Shown in pieces: positions 1 to 11,425 of a DNA stretch of 64,000 nucleotides. This stretch comes from Arachnopeziza araneosa. Taxonomy: Eukaryota > Ascomycota > Leotiomycetes > Helotiales > Arachnopezizaceae. The notes beneath the pieces are model-generated. The model saw only the letters and a program-made list of their open reading frames with translations, searched no databases and had not been told where the DNA came from. The DNA lies in contig QYAI01000021.1 in the NCBI GenBank assembly GCA_003988855.1, forward strand, positions 1 through 64,000, written 5' to 3'. Each line of letters starts with the position of its first letter. The first letter of the stretch is position 1. The translations under genes were made by a program, and so were the position numbers.

Positions 1-115
1 GCATGTAGCGTGTTAGAGACGGCAGGCGCGTTTGAAGGTAGAAAGTGCTTTGATTGAAGAAATGACGATAGGATATGTGGTTACCTAAGGCAGGTAAGGC
101 GAGCCGAGGCAGTTA

Positions 116-144
116 CTCAGATCCACCGGACAACGCCCCAACCT
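116..144 (+). repeat. Left terminal inverted repeat of the transposon
   Basis: A 29-nt terminus starting directly after TA at 114-115. It is the reverse complement of the right end at 2267-2308 apart from one substitution and a 13-nt insertion in the right copy. Confidence 0.85.
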
Positions 145-2266
145 AAATAGTAGAATGTAAACATGTCGCACTACAACCACTTTTCCTACTGAAAATCGAC
201 TCTTTTTTGACATTGAAACATCGCAACTTTTGCAAAATGACTCGAAAGAATGCACCACTGTGTAATACTCAAGCCGAACTCGACAAAAGTCTCGATACCG
301 CCTACAAGCTATACTCCGATCGACTACGGACAGCTAAAGAGCTTTCAATTCGTGCAACTGCAAAGCTTTGTGGGATTGATAATTGGGAAACACTACGTGG
401 CAGAATCTAGGGCTCTTAATCTAGAAGTGCATATGCTGAGCAGCGGCAAAAGCTATCACCTATAGAAGAAGACGCTCTTGTTTCTTGGATATATCAATTG
501 ACAGCTTGGGGATAGCTTGCACGTACTTCTCAATTGCGAAAAATGGCCACAGATCTCTTGATTGCAAAGCGTAGTACACAGCTATTAGGAACAAACTAGC
601 ACTTGGGGTTCATTAAGCGCTATCCAGATATCAAGTTAAAGTTTGTTTTTCTCTTGGACAAAAATGGCTTTTTAGCACAAGATTATACTTTTTTTCAACA
701 TTAGTTCGACTTATTTTCAGAGCAAAAAAGCAAGTTTCAAGTACAAGACGATAATATTTGGAATATTGACGAGAAAGGAGTAATGATGGGAGTTTCGGGC
801 AAAGCAAGAGTGATTATACTTAAATCAGAAAAGAATCTACATATATCGCATTCTAGAAACCGAGAATAGGTGACAACAACAGAGTGTGTTTCAATGACGG
901 GGAAACGACTAGGTTCTTGGATTATTTTCGAGGGAAAGGCTTCTTAAAAGATATAGCATGATACTATTAAACGAATTGGAGAAGAGCAGTCTGGATATCA
1001 TATCTGTTATTCAGAGAATAGATGGACAGACAATGAGCTTAGTTTAGGATTTCTTGAAAAGCACTTTGAGCCTCAAACAAAAACAGATCAGTATCGTATC
1101 TCGATATGTAATAGCTATGAGTCTTATATATCAACAGCAGCAATTGAGTTCTGTTTAAGTTATAAAATTATTCTTTTATGTCTGCCGCCACATTCAACTT
1201 ACCTCCTTCAACTACTTGATTTCGGCATATTTGGCCTTGTTGCAACATTATATCACGAGAAGATTTGCTCACACTTTGAGTTTAACTTGCAAGCTGTTAA
1301 TATCAACAAGGTAGACTTCTTAGAGATCTGGCATGGGGTACGAAGAGCAGCAATCACTCTAAAGAATATCAAGAACGCTTGGAAAAAGTCAGGATTGTCA
1401 CTATTTAACTCTGATGTTGTTCTTTCTTAGCTTCTACCTCCACAAGTTGAAGAGCTATTATCACGACCGCTATCACGGCTAACAACTGCTGGAGAGCCTG
1501 CACCTTTGGATCTTGGAAAGACACCAAGTAATGTTACAGATATTGATATAATTCTGAAGAGACTACGAACTGATATTGCAAGTATTCAAGATACAGTACT
1601 TCTTCTTGAGAAAATTAGTAAGGCAGCAAAGGTTGCTATGGTTTCAGCATCCTTAGCTAATTCTGCTAACTAGTCTCTAATCAAGGCTGCTAACGACGAA
1701 AAGAAGAAGACGACAAAGAGAGGAGGTGATTATGGCAAGGCTAGGATAATGAGAAGAGAAGAAGTTGATGTAAGAGAAGTATGGGGAGCTTAACAAGCTT
1801 GGATTCAAGTTACAAAAGTTTTTAACAACCTTGGGCCTGAGATCTTTACTTGGGAGGCAAAAGTAAAGAAGGTAGCTAAGGTAAAAGCACTCTCTTCATT
1901 GAAAAAGCAATAGTAATTTCGTGTAGTTTCAAAGGTATTCTTTACAGGGTTTGAGAGCTACTTTACACCAGAGGAGGAACTAGTAAAGGAACTAGTCAAG
2001 GAACTAGTAAAGGAACCAGTGAAGAAGCAAGTAAAAAGCTTAATAAAAGCAAAGAAGGCGGCCGATAAAAAGGTGGATAAAACAAAGGATAAAGTCAAGG
2101 TTTCACAGCGCGGCAGAGTGTGCAAGCCTAGTCTCAAAGCTCTTTTTTAGAGTTTTATCTTATTTTTAGTTCTCAGGACAAAATTTAATTATTCTATGTT
2201 GATATACATATTAAACTATCGTTTTCAAGTAGTAAAAGTGGTCAATTTGATGCAGGTTTCATTTTT

Positions 2267-2308
2267 GGGTTGGGGCGTTGTCCCGTGGCGTTGTCTGGTG
2301 GATCTGAG
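2267..2308 (-). repeat. Right terminal inverted repeat of the transposon, with 13-nt insertion
   Basis: It matches the left terminus in inverted orientation but carries about 13 extra bases (near 2283-2295) that echo the adjacent GGCGTTGTC, suggesting a local slippage duplication. It is followed by TA at 2309-2310. Confidence 0.8.
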
Positions 2309-2310
2309 TA

Positions 2311-4088
2311 GCGCCTGAGTACCCAGGTCCTTCGGGATATGGAAGACGTGAGTATAAAGAGTGATGGGACAAGGTTGAGAAGAGCAATTCAAGCGTATCA
2401 AAATCACAACAACTAAAATCCATATCATACAGCCTAAACGCTACAAATCCTACGTCCTCCATATTCCGCCCGTCCTGTTTTACGCTGTTCTTATTAATTG
2501 CTCGACCGGTATCGGGGCGCAGCTCCCTTGATTCTATATATTTCAACACCATCTCTTCCCACTGCTATTCCCTTACTCAAAATCGAGTGTGGACGAATGA
2601 AATCTAGCACAGATGTGCCTGAATTAGTCTAACAGACTTGCATCTAACGTGAAAAGGCCACTTTCGCAGCTTTGGAAGATTCGTTCAGGATGAGCCCGAT
2701 ATCAGAAAGAGTAGGGCAGACAAGATAACGGTGCTGTGAAGTTTATACTCACTATTACTTGGGATGTATGGTGTCATCCTGAACCAATCAAACATGGTTA
2801 GTCGCATTGACTAGAGATGTTGCTAGTATGGCGACCATGCATGAATTTGGGTGCTGCCATAAGGCTCATGGCGATCTTCAGCATGGTAGTCAGGCCATGA
2901 AGCTGGTGTAAGACTCTTCTACAAGTATATAAAGTGATAAAAGCTCGATGTTGAAGTTATGGTAAGGAAATCTATACTGCTATAAGAAGGTTCTCTATAA
3001 ACCAGGCGCGATGGCGACGATGCAATCGTAACTTTGTAGTAAGAAGGGTTCAGAGGGTCTAGGAATGGCATTAGACACCACTGGTACTAAACAGCTGGAG
3101 GTATTGATGTGTGCAAAGAGTTTAAGATGCTCAAGTCACAGTACCCATAAGTTTTCTCGGCATTTTGGGCGTCTCGCCACTTGGGGATAGACGTTGTAAA
3201 AAAAAGGTGTTTTGAACAAAGTATAAAAGAAAAAATTCAACTAGTTTGAGTTTCGTATCACCTGCCCTCCAGCCTCTCATTCTTAATGTAAAAGTGACTT
3301 GCGTGGAGCAACAAGCAGCAAGATTGCGAAAGACAGGATACAATCTCCCCTCCTCTCTCATGCATCTCTGAATGCAGATAACGCGTGGTATTATACTAGA
3401 ACATCAACATATCGTCTTTGAAATCAAATTTCAGTACTTCAGGAAGTTGAGCTCAGAGGGGAAATGTTGACGTTGAAGCTAGGAAAGCAGATAGTGAGAG
3501 CTGGTAGGCGACTCGCTGATGCTAATAGGGGATAGATTTATGGAGTGCGTTGGAGAGGATCCAATGCGCGTGCAAAGAAAAGATCTGAGAGGTTGAGGAA
3601 GTCGTCCGTGGAAAAGAAAGAAGCAGGAAAGATTTCGGAGGTTCTCGATCAAGACCACGCCCTCTGGCAACGGTCGATTCGATCAAAGACGCTGTAATGC
3701 TTATATTCAAACATATAAACAATCAGATGTCTCTGCTCCCTCGTCAAGAAAGCAGCAGTGACAAGTTTTCAATGCGGGGTACTGTACGCACCGTACCCTC
3801 GGTATCGGCTGCGAAGAATGGCGGAAGAGTGAATATGCCACCGTGTCTCCCTAGGACTTCACGAGGAGGTGATTTGTGAAGCAATAATAGAGAGGTGCGA
3901 GGTGGACGAGTTTCACGAAAACAACACTTCACCGACAAAATTTTCTATGGAGGCAACACAGAATTGTGACAGAGCAGGGCCAAGGAGATTTTAGGCATGG
4001 GCAGAGGGCGAGTTCTTAGAGAAGAAGCTCAAATGTTGATATAGAGCTGCGATGATCGCTTGTTGAAAGTTGACGGTAGGTAAAAAAC
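2311..4088. other. Gene-free stretch
   Basis: Only short reading frames on both strands, none with recognisable domains or splice structure. No RNA gene or long repeat seen. Confidence 0.6.
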
Positions 4089-4152
4089 TGACAGCAACTT
4101 GAAAATCGACAGCAACTTGAAAACCGACAGCAATTTGAAAGTCGACAGCAAG
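4089..4152 (+). repeat. 18-nt tandem repeat, about 3.5 copies
   Basis: GACAGCAACTTGAAAATC-like units repeat in tandem with a few substitutions. Non-coding by appearance. Confidence 0.85.
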
Positions 4153-4423
4153 CTAAGCATCACCAGCAGTCAAACATCACCCGTGCCTCAAACTCCAAAC
4201 TCCAAACCATACAACTCTCCATTCTAGACAAAAGCCACCAACCCCAAGCCATCGACAGATAAGTGCCCTCTCAACCAACACAGCAGCCCATCTATATCCC
4301 TCGCCTCGCCTCGCCTCCCCTCCCTAGCCTGCAAAGCCTGCAAAGGCCCCCCTCAAAAAGAACAAAAGAGAAAGAGGAGCGAATCTAACGGTCTGCGTTC
4401 ATGCCATGCCGTCCCATTTCATT

Positions 4424-4867
4424 CTATTCGCGAAGGAAGACGGATGCAGACACTGTTGAACGAGAACATGTTGCACGAGAGGAGACGAATCACAGGTGCA
4501 CAAAATAATATGTGATTAGGGGTGGGTTCGCCATCTTGTCTCTTGCCATACATAGGGAGAGCTTGGAGAAGGAACAAACTGGCTTTGAGTGGCAGCTCAC
4601 CGGTCTTCACGTCGATGGTGGAAGAGATGACTGAGCCGAGAATGGAGAGAGATTTCTTGGGGTCTTGAGCGTGATGGAGGCTATGAAGGACGTGAATGGT
4701 TGTCGGAGTACTAGGGGACTGCTTACTTCTTCTCTCAAGCACATGTGCGTTGAGTATATTTACAGGAACAAAGTAAAGACTACGTCATCATCAAAACAAA
4801 ACAATTGTTCTCATTATGGATGGTAAAGAGGAGGAATAGAGTACTCGAGCGGTTGTTTAGTAGCCAT
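4424..4867 (-). CDS. Candidate tiny three-exon gene (53 aa), unknown function
   Basis: Hand-spliced model: ATG at 4867; exons 4845-4867, 4601-4710 and 4424-4452; introns start GTACTC and GTGAGC and end TAG and CAG. Phases agree and give a 53-aa product starting MATKQPLE, with a central TTIHVLHSLHHAQDPKK segment. No domain, signal peptide or membrane segment is recognised. The main support is the neighbouring diverged copy (4973-5270), which keeps the start region (MSTKQQLE) and the same donor position. I infer a lineage-specific small gene; it could equally be a decaying fragment. Confidence 0.35.
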
Positions 4868-4945
4868 AGTGACGAAACAAGGAGGTAGAACAACTGCCTA
4901 GCCGAATTGTTCAACTAGTTCAGAGTTGAAGAAGTAATGTAAACA
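4655..4945. repeat. Unit A of a diverged ~320-bp tandem duplication
   Basis: Aligns with 4973-5265 at an offset of 316-320 nt. Shared landmarks include CTTGAGC (4664/4980), TACTCGAG (4842/5161) and GAAGTAATGT (4931/5251). It contains the start and second exon of the candidate tiny gene. Confidence 0.75.
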
Positions 4946-4972
4946 GTAAGAGCTGAGAATGTGAAGGAAAAT

Positions 4973-5270
4973 TTTGGATCTTGAGCATTATAGAGAACAT
5001 GAAGTACTTGAATGGTTGTATCTGAATACTAGGAAACTGCCTCTTCTACTCCTACGTACGGTATATAGTTTAATCTGCCAAGGCAGAGAGAGTCAAACCC
5101 TTCGTCACATCTCAATGAAAGATTGTCTTCGTTGTGGATATTGAAGGGGAAGAATCAAAGTACTCGAGTTGTTGTTTGGTGCTCATGGTTATCAAGACAG
5201 GGAGGAAGAACTACTGCCTGACCTAACCATTTAACTAGATTAAAGTTAGAGAAGTAATGTAGACTCTCAT
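4973..5270 (-). pseudogene. Unit B: frameshifted copy of the tiny gene
   Basis: Diverged duplicate of unit A. The start is preserved (ATG at 5186 on the minus strand, MSTKQQLE, donor GTACTT), and a TTIQVLHVLYNAQDPK-like segment is present in one frame. A 2-nt length difference just after the acceptor takes that segment out of frame with exon 1, and downstream codons diverge. Read as a degenerated paralogue. Confidence 0.5.
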
Positions 5271-5983
5271 TATAGGCAAGACAGCTCCTATCACGCCTTG
5301 ACTTCCAATGCCTGAATCACAGTAACAGTACTCACGGCTCACTTGAGTTCTCAATCTCTCCCATGACACCGGCAGAACAGCTATCCATCCCACCTCATCC
5401 TCTCATCCCACGCGGTTCACAACCCTCACCTCCAGCCTCTAAACACAATAAGCAGACAAAGAAAGCAGACGACGCCTCGCAAAAGAATTCGCACTCGATC
5501 CCAGAGACCCGAGCCAGTGCTCATCCGTTACGACAGCTGATTAATGACCACGCCCTTCTCCATCGCTACAGTCACCACATCAGCTGGTTAGGTATCACGT
5601 ACGCCTCGCGGTCGAAGCAGAACTGGAGATGCGAGAATAGAGTTTGGGCCACCGAGGCCGATGCTGCAGATGGCTGACTTGCCACGATAGATGGTCGCTT
5701 ATAGGATGACAAACGATGGCGGTGGTGGCGGGCTGGCTGCAGTGCTGACTATTTTTTACGACCAGATGGTGCATTTCCTGCATTTTTGGGGGGTGGAGCG
5801 CTGGCGATTGGTGGATGGGATTGCTGAATATCAAAGCGTTGCCCCGTTACTGATTGATTTCGGATGGGGTTGATTCTGGGTCAGTTGGCTGACTATGGGG
5901 TTTCTTCGTAGTCTCCGGATGGTACGGATTCAAGCGTGCTTCTGGATCCTGGACGGAGCAAGTGCCGATTCAGAATAGGGACC

Positions 5984-6054
5984 AAAATAATAATACAAAT
6001 AATAGTACAAATAATAATACAAATAATAGTACAAATAATACAAATAATAATAAT
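5984..6054 (+). repeat. AAT/AATAC-rich microsatellite
   Basis: Interspersed AATAATAC and AATAGTAC units; simple-sequence DNA. Confidence 0.9.
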
Positions 6055-9000
6055 CATCAGAATATATCAAGCGTGAACTTGATCATGTTGACCTCTCTAG
6101 TTTCTGTGGAGATAATGCCATGTCGGCATTTCCCCCCCCACTTCCCAGGGTGCGGGGTACTTTTTACCCACCAACGTCCCAACGGCCTCTCAACGGCGTG
6201 TGCAGCCTTCGGAGGAAATGTATGTGAGTCGGAAAATAGATGAGAGCTTGATCTATCAGAGGCCAAGAAGGAAATGTACAAGCGTACGTTAATATCGGTC
6301 CTGCGCTACGGCCAGATAGGAAAATGAAGACGGAATACGGGATTCGAACAAGGTCAAAGTGTGTTGGTCTGATGATGATGGTGGGAACGGGAATAATGGT
6401 GAAGGAGAGTGACGAGTTGACGGTGAGGAATGAACTTGTATGACTCAAGACGAGAGAGGTTGGACCATGATTGGGTACATTTGGGGGATTTCCATCACGG
6501 TTGCGCGTGAGAAGAACTGCTTCTCTACGAGGGCAGATCCTGTGATCTCGTCCTTTTCACGTAGAGCCTCAACAGATTGTGGATAATGAACGGTTGATCA
6601 GAAGCAGGCCAGCCTACCATGTCGGATTTCCAAGGCTTAAGCAAACCTCTAGCAAACCTCTTGGATAGAGCTTCAACCCAAAACAAAGTGATGTGATGAA
6701 AAGACCTGGCCGTCGACAAGCCAATTGGATGTAATCCGACGTACCTGACTCGTCCAATGTGATGAGATGGAGTCTGAGCTGAATCTCCTTGAGACCGAGT
6801 AACCCCTCACGATGGCAGAGCAAAAACCGGTTTCAATTCGACCGTCTGCGGCTCCCCATGGATAACTGCGACACGAACCGTGCGAGGAGACGAAAGCATC
6901 AACATCAACAACAAACATCGTATTCGCAAGTCCAAGAGTCGCTGGATTCTGCGCCGCGGCGTCATCATCGCACCGTCGTGTTCTGGCTGCCATCGGCATT
7001 TGATTCATCCACTGGATCTCGCTGAACCAAGATCAGCTGTCAGCCTGCCATCTGCCATCTGCCAGGCAAATTCCAGGTGACAAGCATGTCCCGTCAGACA
7101 CCGATCCACCAGCTCCATCCATCGCGCCTCTCTGCATCTGCCGCTTCACATGATGAAGATCTAGTGGTCTCGAACGTCGCCGTTGCTGCTGCTGCTCCTT
7201 TCATGACGGGAACACCTCGGAGCGTGGTGCCTCGCGACGGCGCATGAGTTTTTTTCTTCAATAGTGGGCGGAGACGGTGAGGGTATTGCGTGCTCTTCCC
7301 TTGCACCGAATCGTCCGTCGTCGCAATTCATGTGAAGAGAGAGGTCGGAAGAAAACTCTGCGCTGAGAAATTTGCAAAACTCGGCTTGATCACGCAGGCC
7401 AACAGACGCGACGAATGGCGGTCTAGGTCTTCAGCCTCGCGGCTAGGCGGGTTGAATCCGAGGGCTGGCCTCGCTGTGACATCGGGGCTTATCTTCTCTT
7501 ATTATATCGCAATGGTCAACGAGGAGAGGTCCACTCGCTCTGCTACGACCGCACGAGGAATGGGCCATGTCACTCCGTACCGTGGTTGAGCGGGTGAGGA
7601 TCGCCAGACGGCCAGCATTCAGCCATCTCTTTTGGGGAGAGCGAGGTCGCCAGCCTTCCCAAACGCTGTGAGTGACAGGCTGCCAACACGCCTCTGCGGA
7701 ATAGGCTAAAAAGGGAGCTCCTCTGAACGATCAAGCCTCGTACCAAACTTGGGGGAGGATGGAGTACTACCCCATCCGGCAATTGTCATTTCTCCAACGT
7801 GCTTGTCTTTATTCTTTCCGTCCTTTTTTCCCTCTGATGATCCCTGTGCGATGCTCCTCTGCTTCCAGCCCTAATGTTATTACGATTCTCGGCTTGCACA
7901 CGACAAGTGGGAACGACGACGAAAAAGGATAGGGAGACGGTGGGGACGCAGCGACGACGAAAATGAAAAGGGCCGGGACATGGCTAAGCCAGGCAGTCAG
8001 CCTTGCTGTGATGCGAGAGAGGGGAGAGGGAGAGAGGAGAAGCAAGCCACCACCCACCACCACCCACCACTACCCACCAGCTCGAAACAATAGCCTTGTC
8101 AAGCGGGAGTTGAAAAAAGAAACGCGGGTGTCAGCCCGGCGCTGTAGATGTTGCGCAGAATAAGGGAAAATGGGACGCCAGCCAAGGTGCAAAAATAAGA
8201 AGAAAAAAAATAAAACGAATTAAAAAATAAAACAGAAATAATGCGGATCAGGGTTCATTGTTGTGATTATTTCAAGACTGTTTCTGGTGTGGTGGTCCCT
8301 ACAGCGCGTAATCGTCTCTTTTGTCGCCTTTGGTACTCCCCACCCAATCAGGAGTACGCTCTCACCGCCGTTATGCACCGAAAGAAAAACCCAACACGTC
8401 CAACCGACTCGATGGATTTATGCGCTGCTGGAATGGAGCACAATTGCTTCTTCTGCTGCTCAGGTGGGAGGTGTCGGTCGGTCGGTCGGTCGTCTGCTCG
8501 ACAAGTTTGCAGAGGGAGGTGAGCAAGAGGTGAATCACCATGAATGAGCATGTTTTGCATAGCACGACCCAATCAGAATATTCCTCCCTTCATCCTTCGT
8601 CCTTCACGGTAGTTGGAGATATGGATCTGACCTCAGACAGCGCGTATACAGAGAGGGACGAGGAGACTAAAACGTGAATCAGACGGAGTTCCCCAAGCTC
8701 CAGAGGGTCATCCAAACCAACACAGTCATCCTCCGCACCTTGATCGGGGTGCACAATTCACAAGATGAATCCCTCTCCTCTCTCTACTCTCTTCTCTCGT
8801 CAGCCGAGATGGTAAATACCCGAGATCCCATCCCATCCCATCCCATCCAACCCCATCCCCTTCCTCCCAGCAGGGTCCCCAAGCACCACGGCCGCCATCT
8901 GAGATATGCAGATAATCTACAACCACAACACAGTCAGCTGGACCCCTTCCCTTCTTCACCCTCTCCACCAACAACACCCCTTCCGAGGGAGGCGTGCGGT

Positions 9001-10106
9001 CCGTTGCGCGTTGGCACCGATCGTTCCGTCCGCTGCAAGAAGGGTAAAGTCAGCAAAGAAGAATAGCGAAGCGGCCAATGAGCGGGCGCCCTGGGTCTGA
9101 ATATGGTTGCCTTCGTCAACAATCTGGCTGTGCTTCTGCGGCTGATGGTCGAGGGACGGAATGGCCATGCCGTCGATGCTCGCCGCCTCCTGCTCTGCCT
9201 CTTACCTGGTTTGGAGAGATTCTGGTGATGGGAGTCATGTCCATCCTGGCGAACCTCGTGGTCTCATGAGACGCTCTGAGGGCATCGGCTCCAAGGCCGG
9301 CTGGCATGAAGCATAGAGTGAAATGAAATGATGACCGCGCGCCCTCCGAAATTGACTATGAATAAACCATTCGGGAATAGCATGTGCAATCCATCCATCC
9401 ATCTTGTGTCGCTCCAATCTCACTCAGAATTTCCCCTTTGGACCATCAGATCCTCGCCGCCGTCGTAAGTCAACAAACGAAACACCAACCAACCCTCTCC
9501 ACGCGCAACAGATGCCGAGTCAGGAAGTCGTCCCACGATACAGACCTCGCACGATGCCATCCATCCCCGTTCCCAGAGTCTGCAAGCCCAAATCCCAAGC
9601 ATCCATCGTGGCCCAAACTCGAGATGTGGTAATCCCACCACCATCACTCCTCGACCCGGCATAGCCATCCCCTCCTCCCTCCAATCCATCCCTCATCGTA
9701 ATTCCAAACGCTCCTCCCTCTCCGCCCGGAAGAACGATGGCCCATCCATCCACCAATCCATCCAGCCCTCCAGCAGTTCCCTCCCACAGCACCTCCCTGC
9801 GAGGACCGCCTGCCCATCCGATGATATCAGATGATATCGCATCACCTCAACATCATCTCACCACACCGAGCCGAACCCGCATGCCCGTACAAACACACAA
9901 ACAAACAAACAAACAGCAAACAGGAACTACCACCTAACCGACCGACCGATCTATCACTCACCACCCAGCCAACCGACCGGACCAATCCGCTCCCTCGCCG
10001 CTCTTGGGGTGGGATGAGGCAGGCGGACGGACGGGACTGATGCGTTCCCCGAACCCGTCTCCTGGTGTCCAGGTGTGTGTCGGTGTGTCCTGTACCGTTT
10101 CCTCTC

Positions 10107-10174
10107 CTCTGCTCTGCTCTGCTTTGCCCTGCTCTGCTCTGCCCTGCCCTGCCCTGCCCTGCCCTGCCCTGCCC
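10107..10174 (+). repeat. Pentanucleotide (CTCTG/CCCTG)n array
   Basis: About 14 units of CTCTG grading into CCCTG on the plus strand. The complementary pentamer family occurs in the opposite orientation at 24165-24231. Confidence 0.9.
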
Positions 10175-11425
10175 TCCTCTCTTGCCAATGCCAGTGCCAA
10201 TGCCAATCCAAGCACTCCTCCCCTCTCTCCCCCACCCCTTCTCCACTCATTCCAAACCTCCAAACCTCCCATCGTTGTCTCTGTCTCTGTCTCTGTCCCT
10301 GTCTCGCCCTCCCCACGACCATGACCACGACTACAACTGCTTCCGTGGTGATACCAAGACACTTCTCTCCCCGCGCACGCCCTCTGACTCGAGATGGTCT
10401 CGGCGGTGCCTGCACCTGAAAGCCGGCGTGCGCATTCGACGGCGGCCGTGAGTCCAGATGTCGCCCCGGAGCAGGTCGCGTCGTACGACCGGATGTGTGC
10501 GCTGTGCTCTGCGGTGTTGTGTTGATCCCGCCCCTCTCCCCCGCCTCGCCTCTCGCTTCTCGGGAGTCTCGCCCCCCAAAAAAGGGGGGGAGAGGAGATG
10601 ACCCAAGCCACGGGGCACACGTGCGACGCGAGGCGGCCCTGTCGACGGTAAGGGAATTGGCACATCTATTTTCACTTCGGCCAATTTTTGACTTCATTGC
10701 ATCATCGAGTCTCATGCATGGTGGAGATTTGATACATGAACAGTTTTGATTTGTTTATCTAGCCTAGGCTTTTATTGATTTGGTACGCTCCCGAATGGTC
10801 CTCGCGGCTGCAGCTGTATCACGGTTGATGATGAGTACATGGCCGCTCTTTCAGACCTCCCTTTCTCAATATCGTAGCACCGCCTTGTAAACATGTACAA
10901 CCACCATTAAACCCGGTGGTGAGCAGAGAAAGATCAAACCGTGGTATCTTCCGAAAACGCCAAAAAAAAAAACCCCCCTAGTTCATGAACTGCTCGCACA
11001 CTTTGCTGTGCGAGCCAGCCCGGTATCAATGCAGAAAACACCCGTATCTTTTTCCGATCCAGACTTGGTAGGACACGGGAGTCCGTTTTGCAGACATCTC
11101 GTGACAACCAGAAGTCAAACGCCGTCAATGTTTAGGCCTTCCGCGCTCGCAATGTAGTAAAAAAACAAGAAGTGAAAATGAAACGCTGAAAACGCTAATG
11201 CTGTTGCGGGTCACGAATAGACATTATCCCATAAGATGCCAATGCAGTGTAGTCCGCACGTCTGGTTCTGCGCCAAGAATCAAGACGATGATGCTAGAAG
11301 GCTGTGAAGCCAATATAAGGCAGTACTTTTCGTATGTTGAACGTACTTTTGCCACATGTATTATATGCTGTCATGTCGATCAAGCCGACGGGTTGTTGTG
11401 ATTGATTGAAATATACAGTAGAAGA

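Larger units (their letters stand above)
116..2308 (+). mobile_element. Degenerate pogo/Fot1-like (Tc1-mariner superfamily) DNA transposon
   Basis: A 2.19-kb element bounded by inverted termini (CTCAGATCCACC at the left, its complement ending at 2308 at the right) and flanked on both sides by TA, the Tc1/mariner target duplication. Reading from an ATG at 237, translated stretches match a pogo-type transposase: an N-terminal helix-turn-helix (about 240-407), then DDE-domain signatures including NIWNIDE near 753-773 and LPPHSTYLLQLLDFGIFG near 1185-1235. The frame is broken by many TAG/TAA stops, mostly where CAG or CAA glutamine codons are expected. The second catalytic Asp appears as Asn (codon AAT, 1110-1112) and a nearby His as Tyr. 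These are C-to-T or G-to-A changes, as expected of RIP. The element cannot encode a working transposase. Family assignment is confident; the subfamily name is inferred. Confidence 0.88.
5271..11425. other. Gene-free, microsatellite-rich stretch
   Basis: No convincing gene. Reading frames are short, overlap on both strands, and many begin without ATG. The longest (9954-10715, minus) is a translation of simple repeats. Notable are pyrimidine-rich CATCC runs (8820-8870, 9390-9790), a GGTCG run near 8478 and the arrays listed separately. An ATG-started 104-codon frame at 5363-5677 (plus) shows no domain. Confidence 0.6.

Noticed and set aside
9954..10715. 253-codon minus-strand frame
   Set aside because: Composed of translated simple repeats (AGQGR, HWHWHW, QRQRQR), overlaps other equally long frames on both strands and has no domain.
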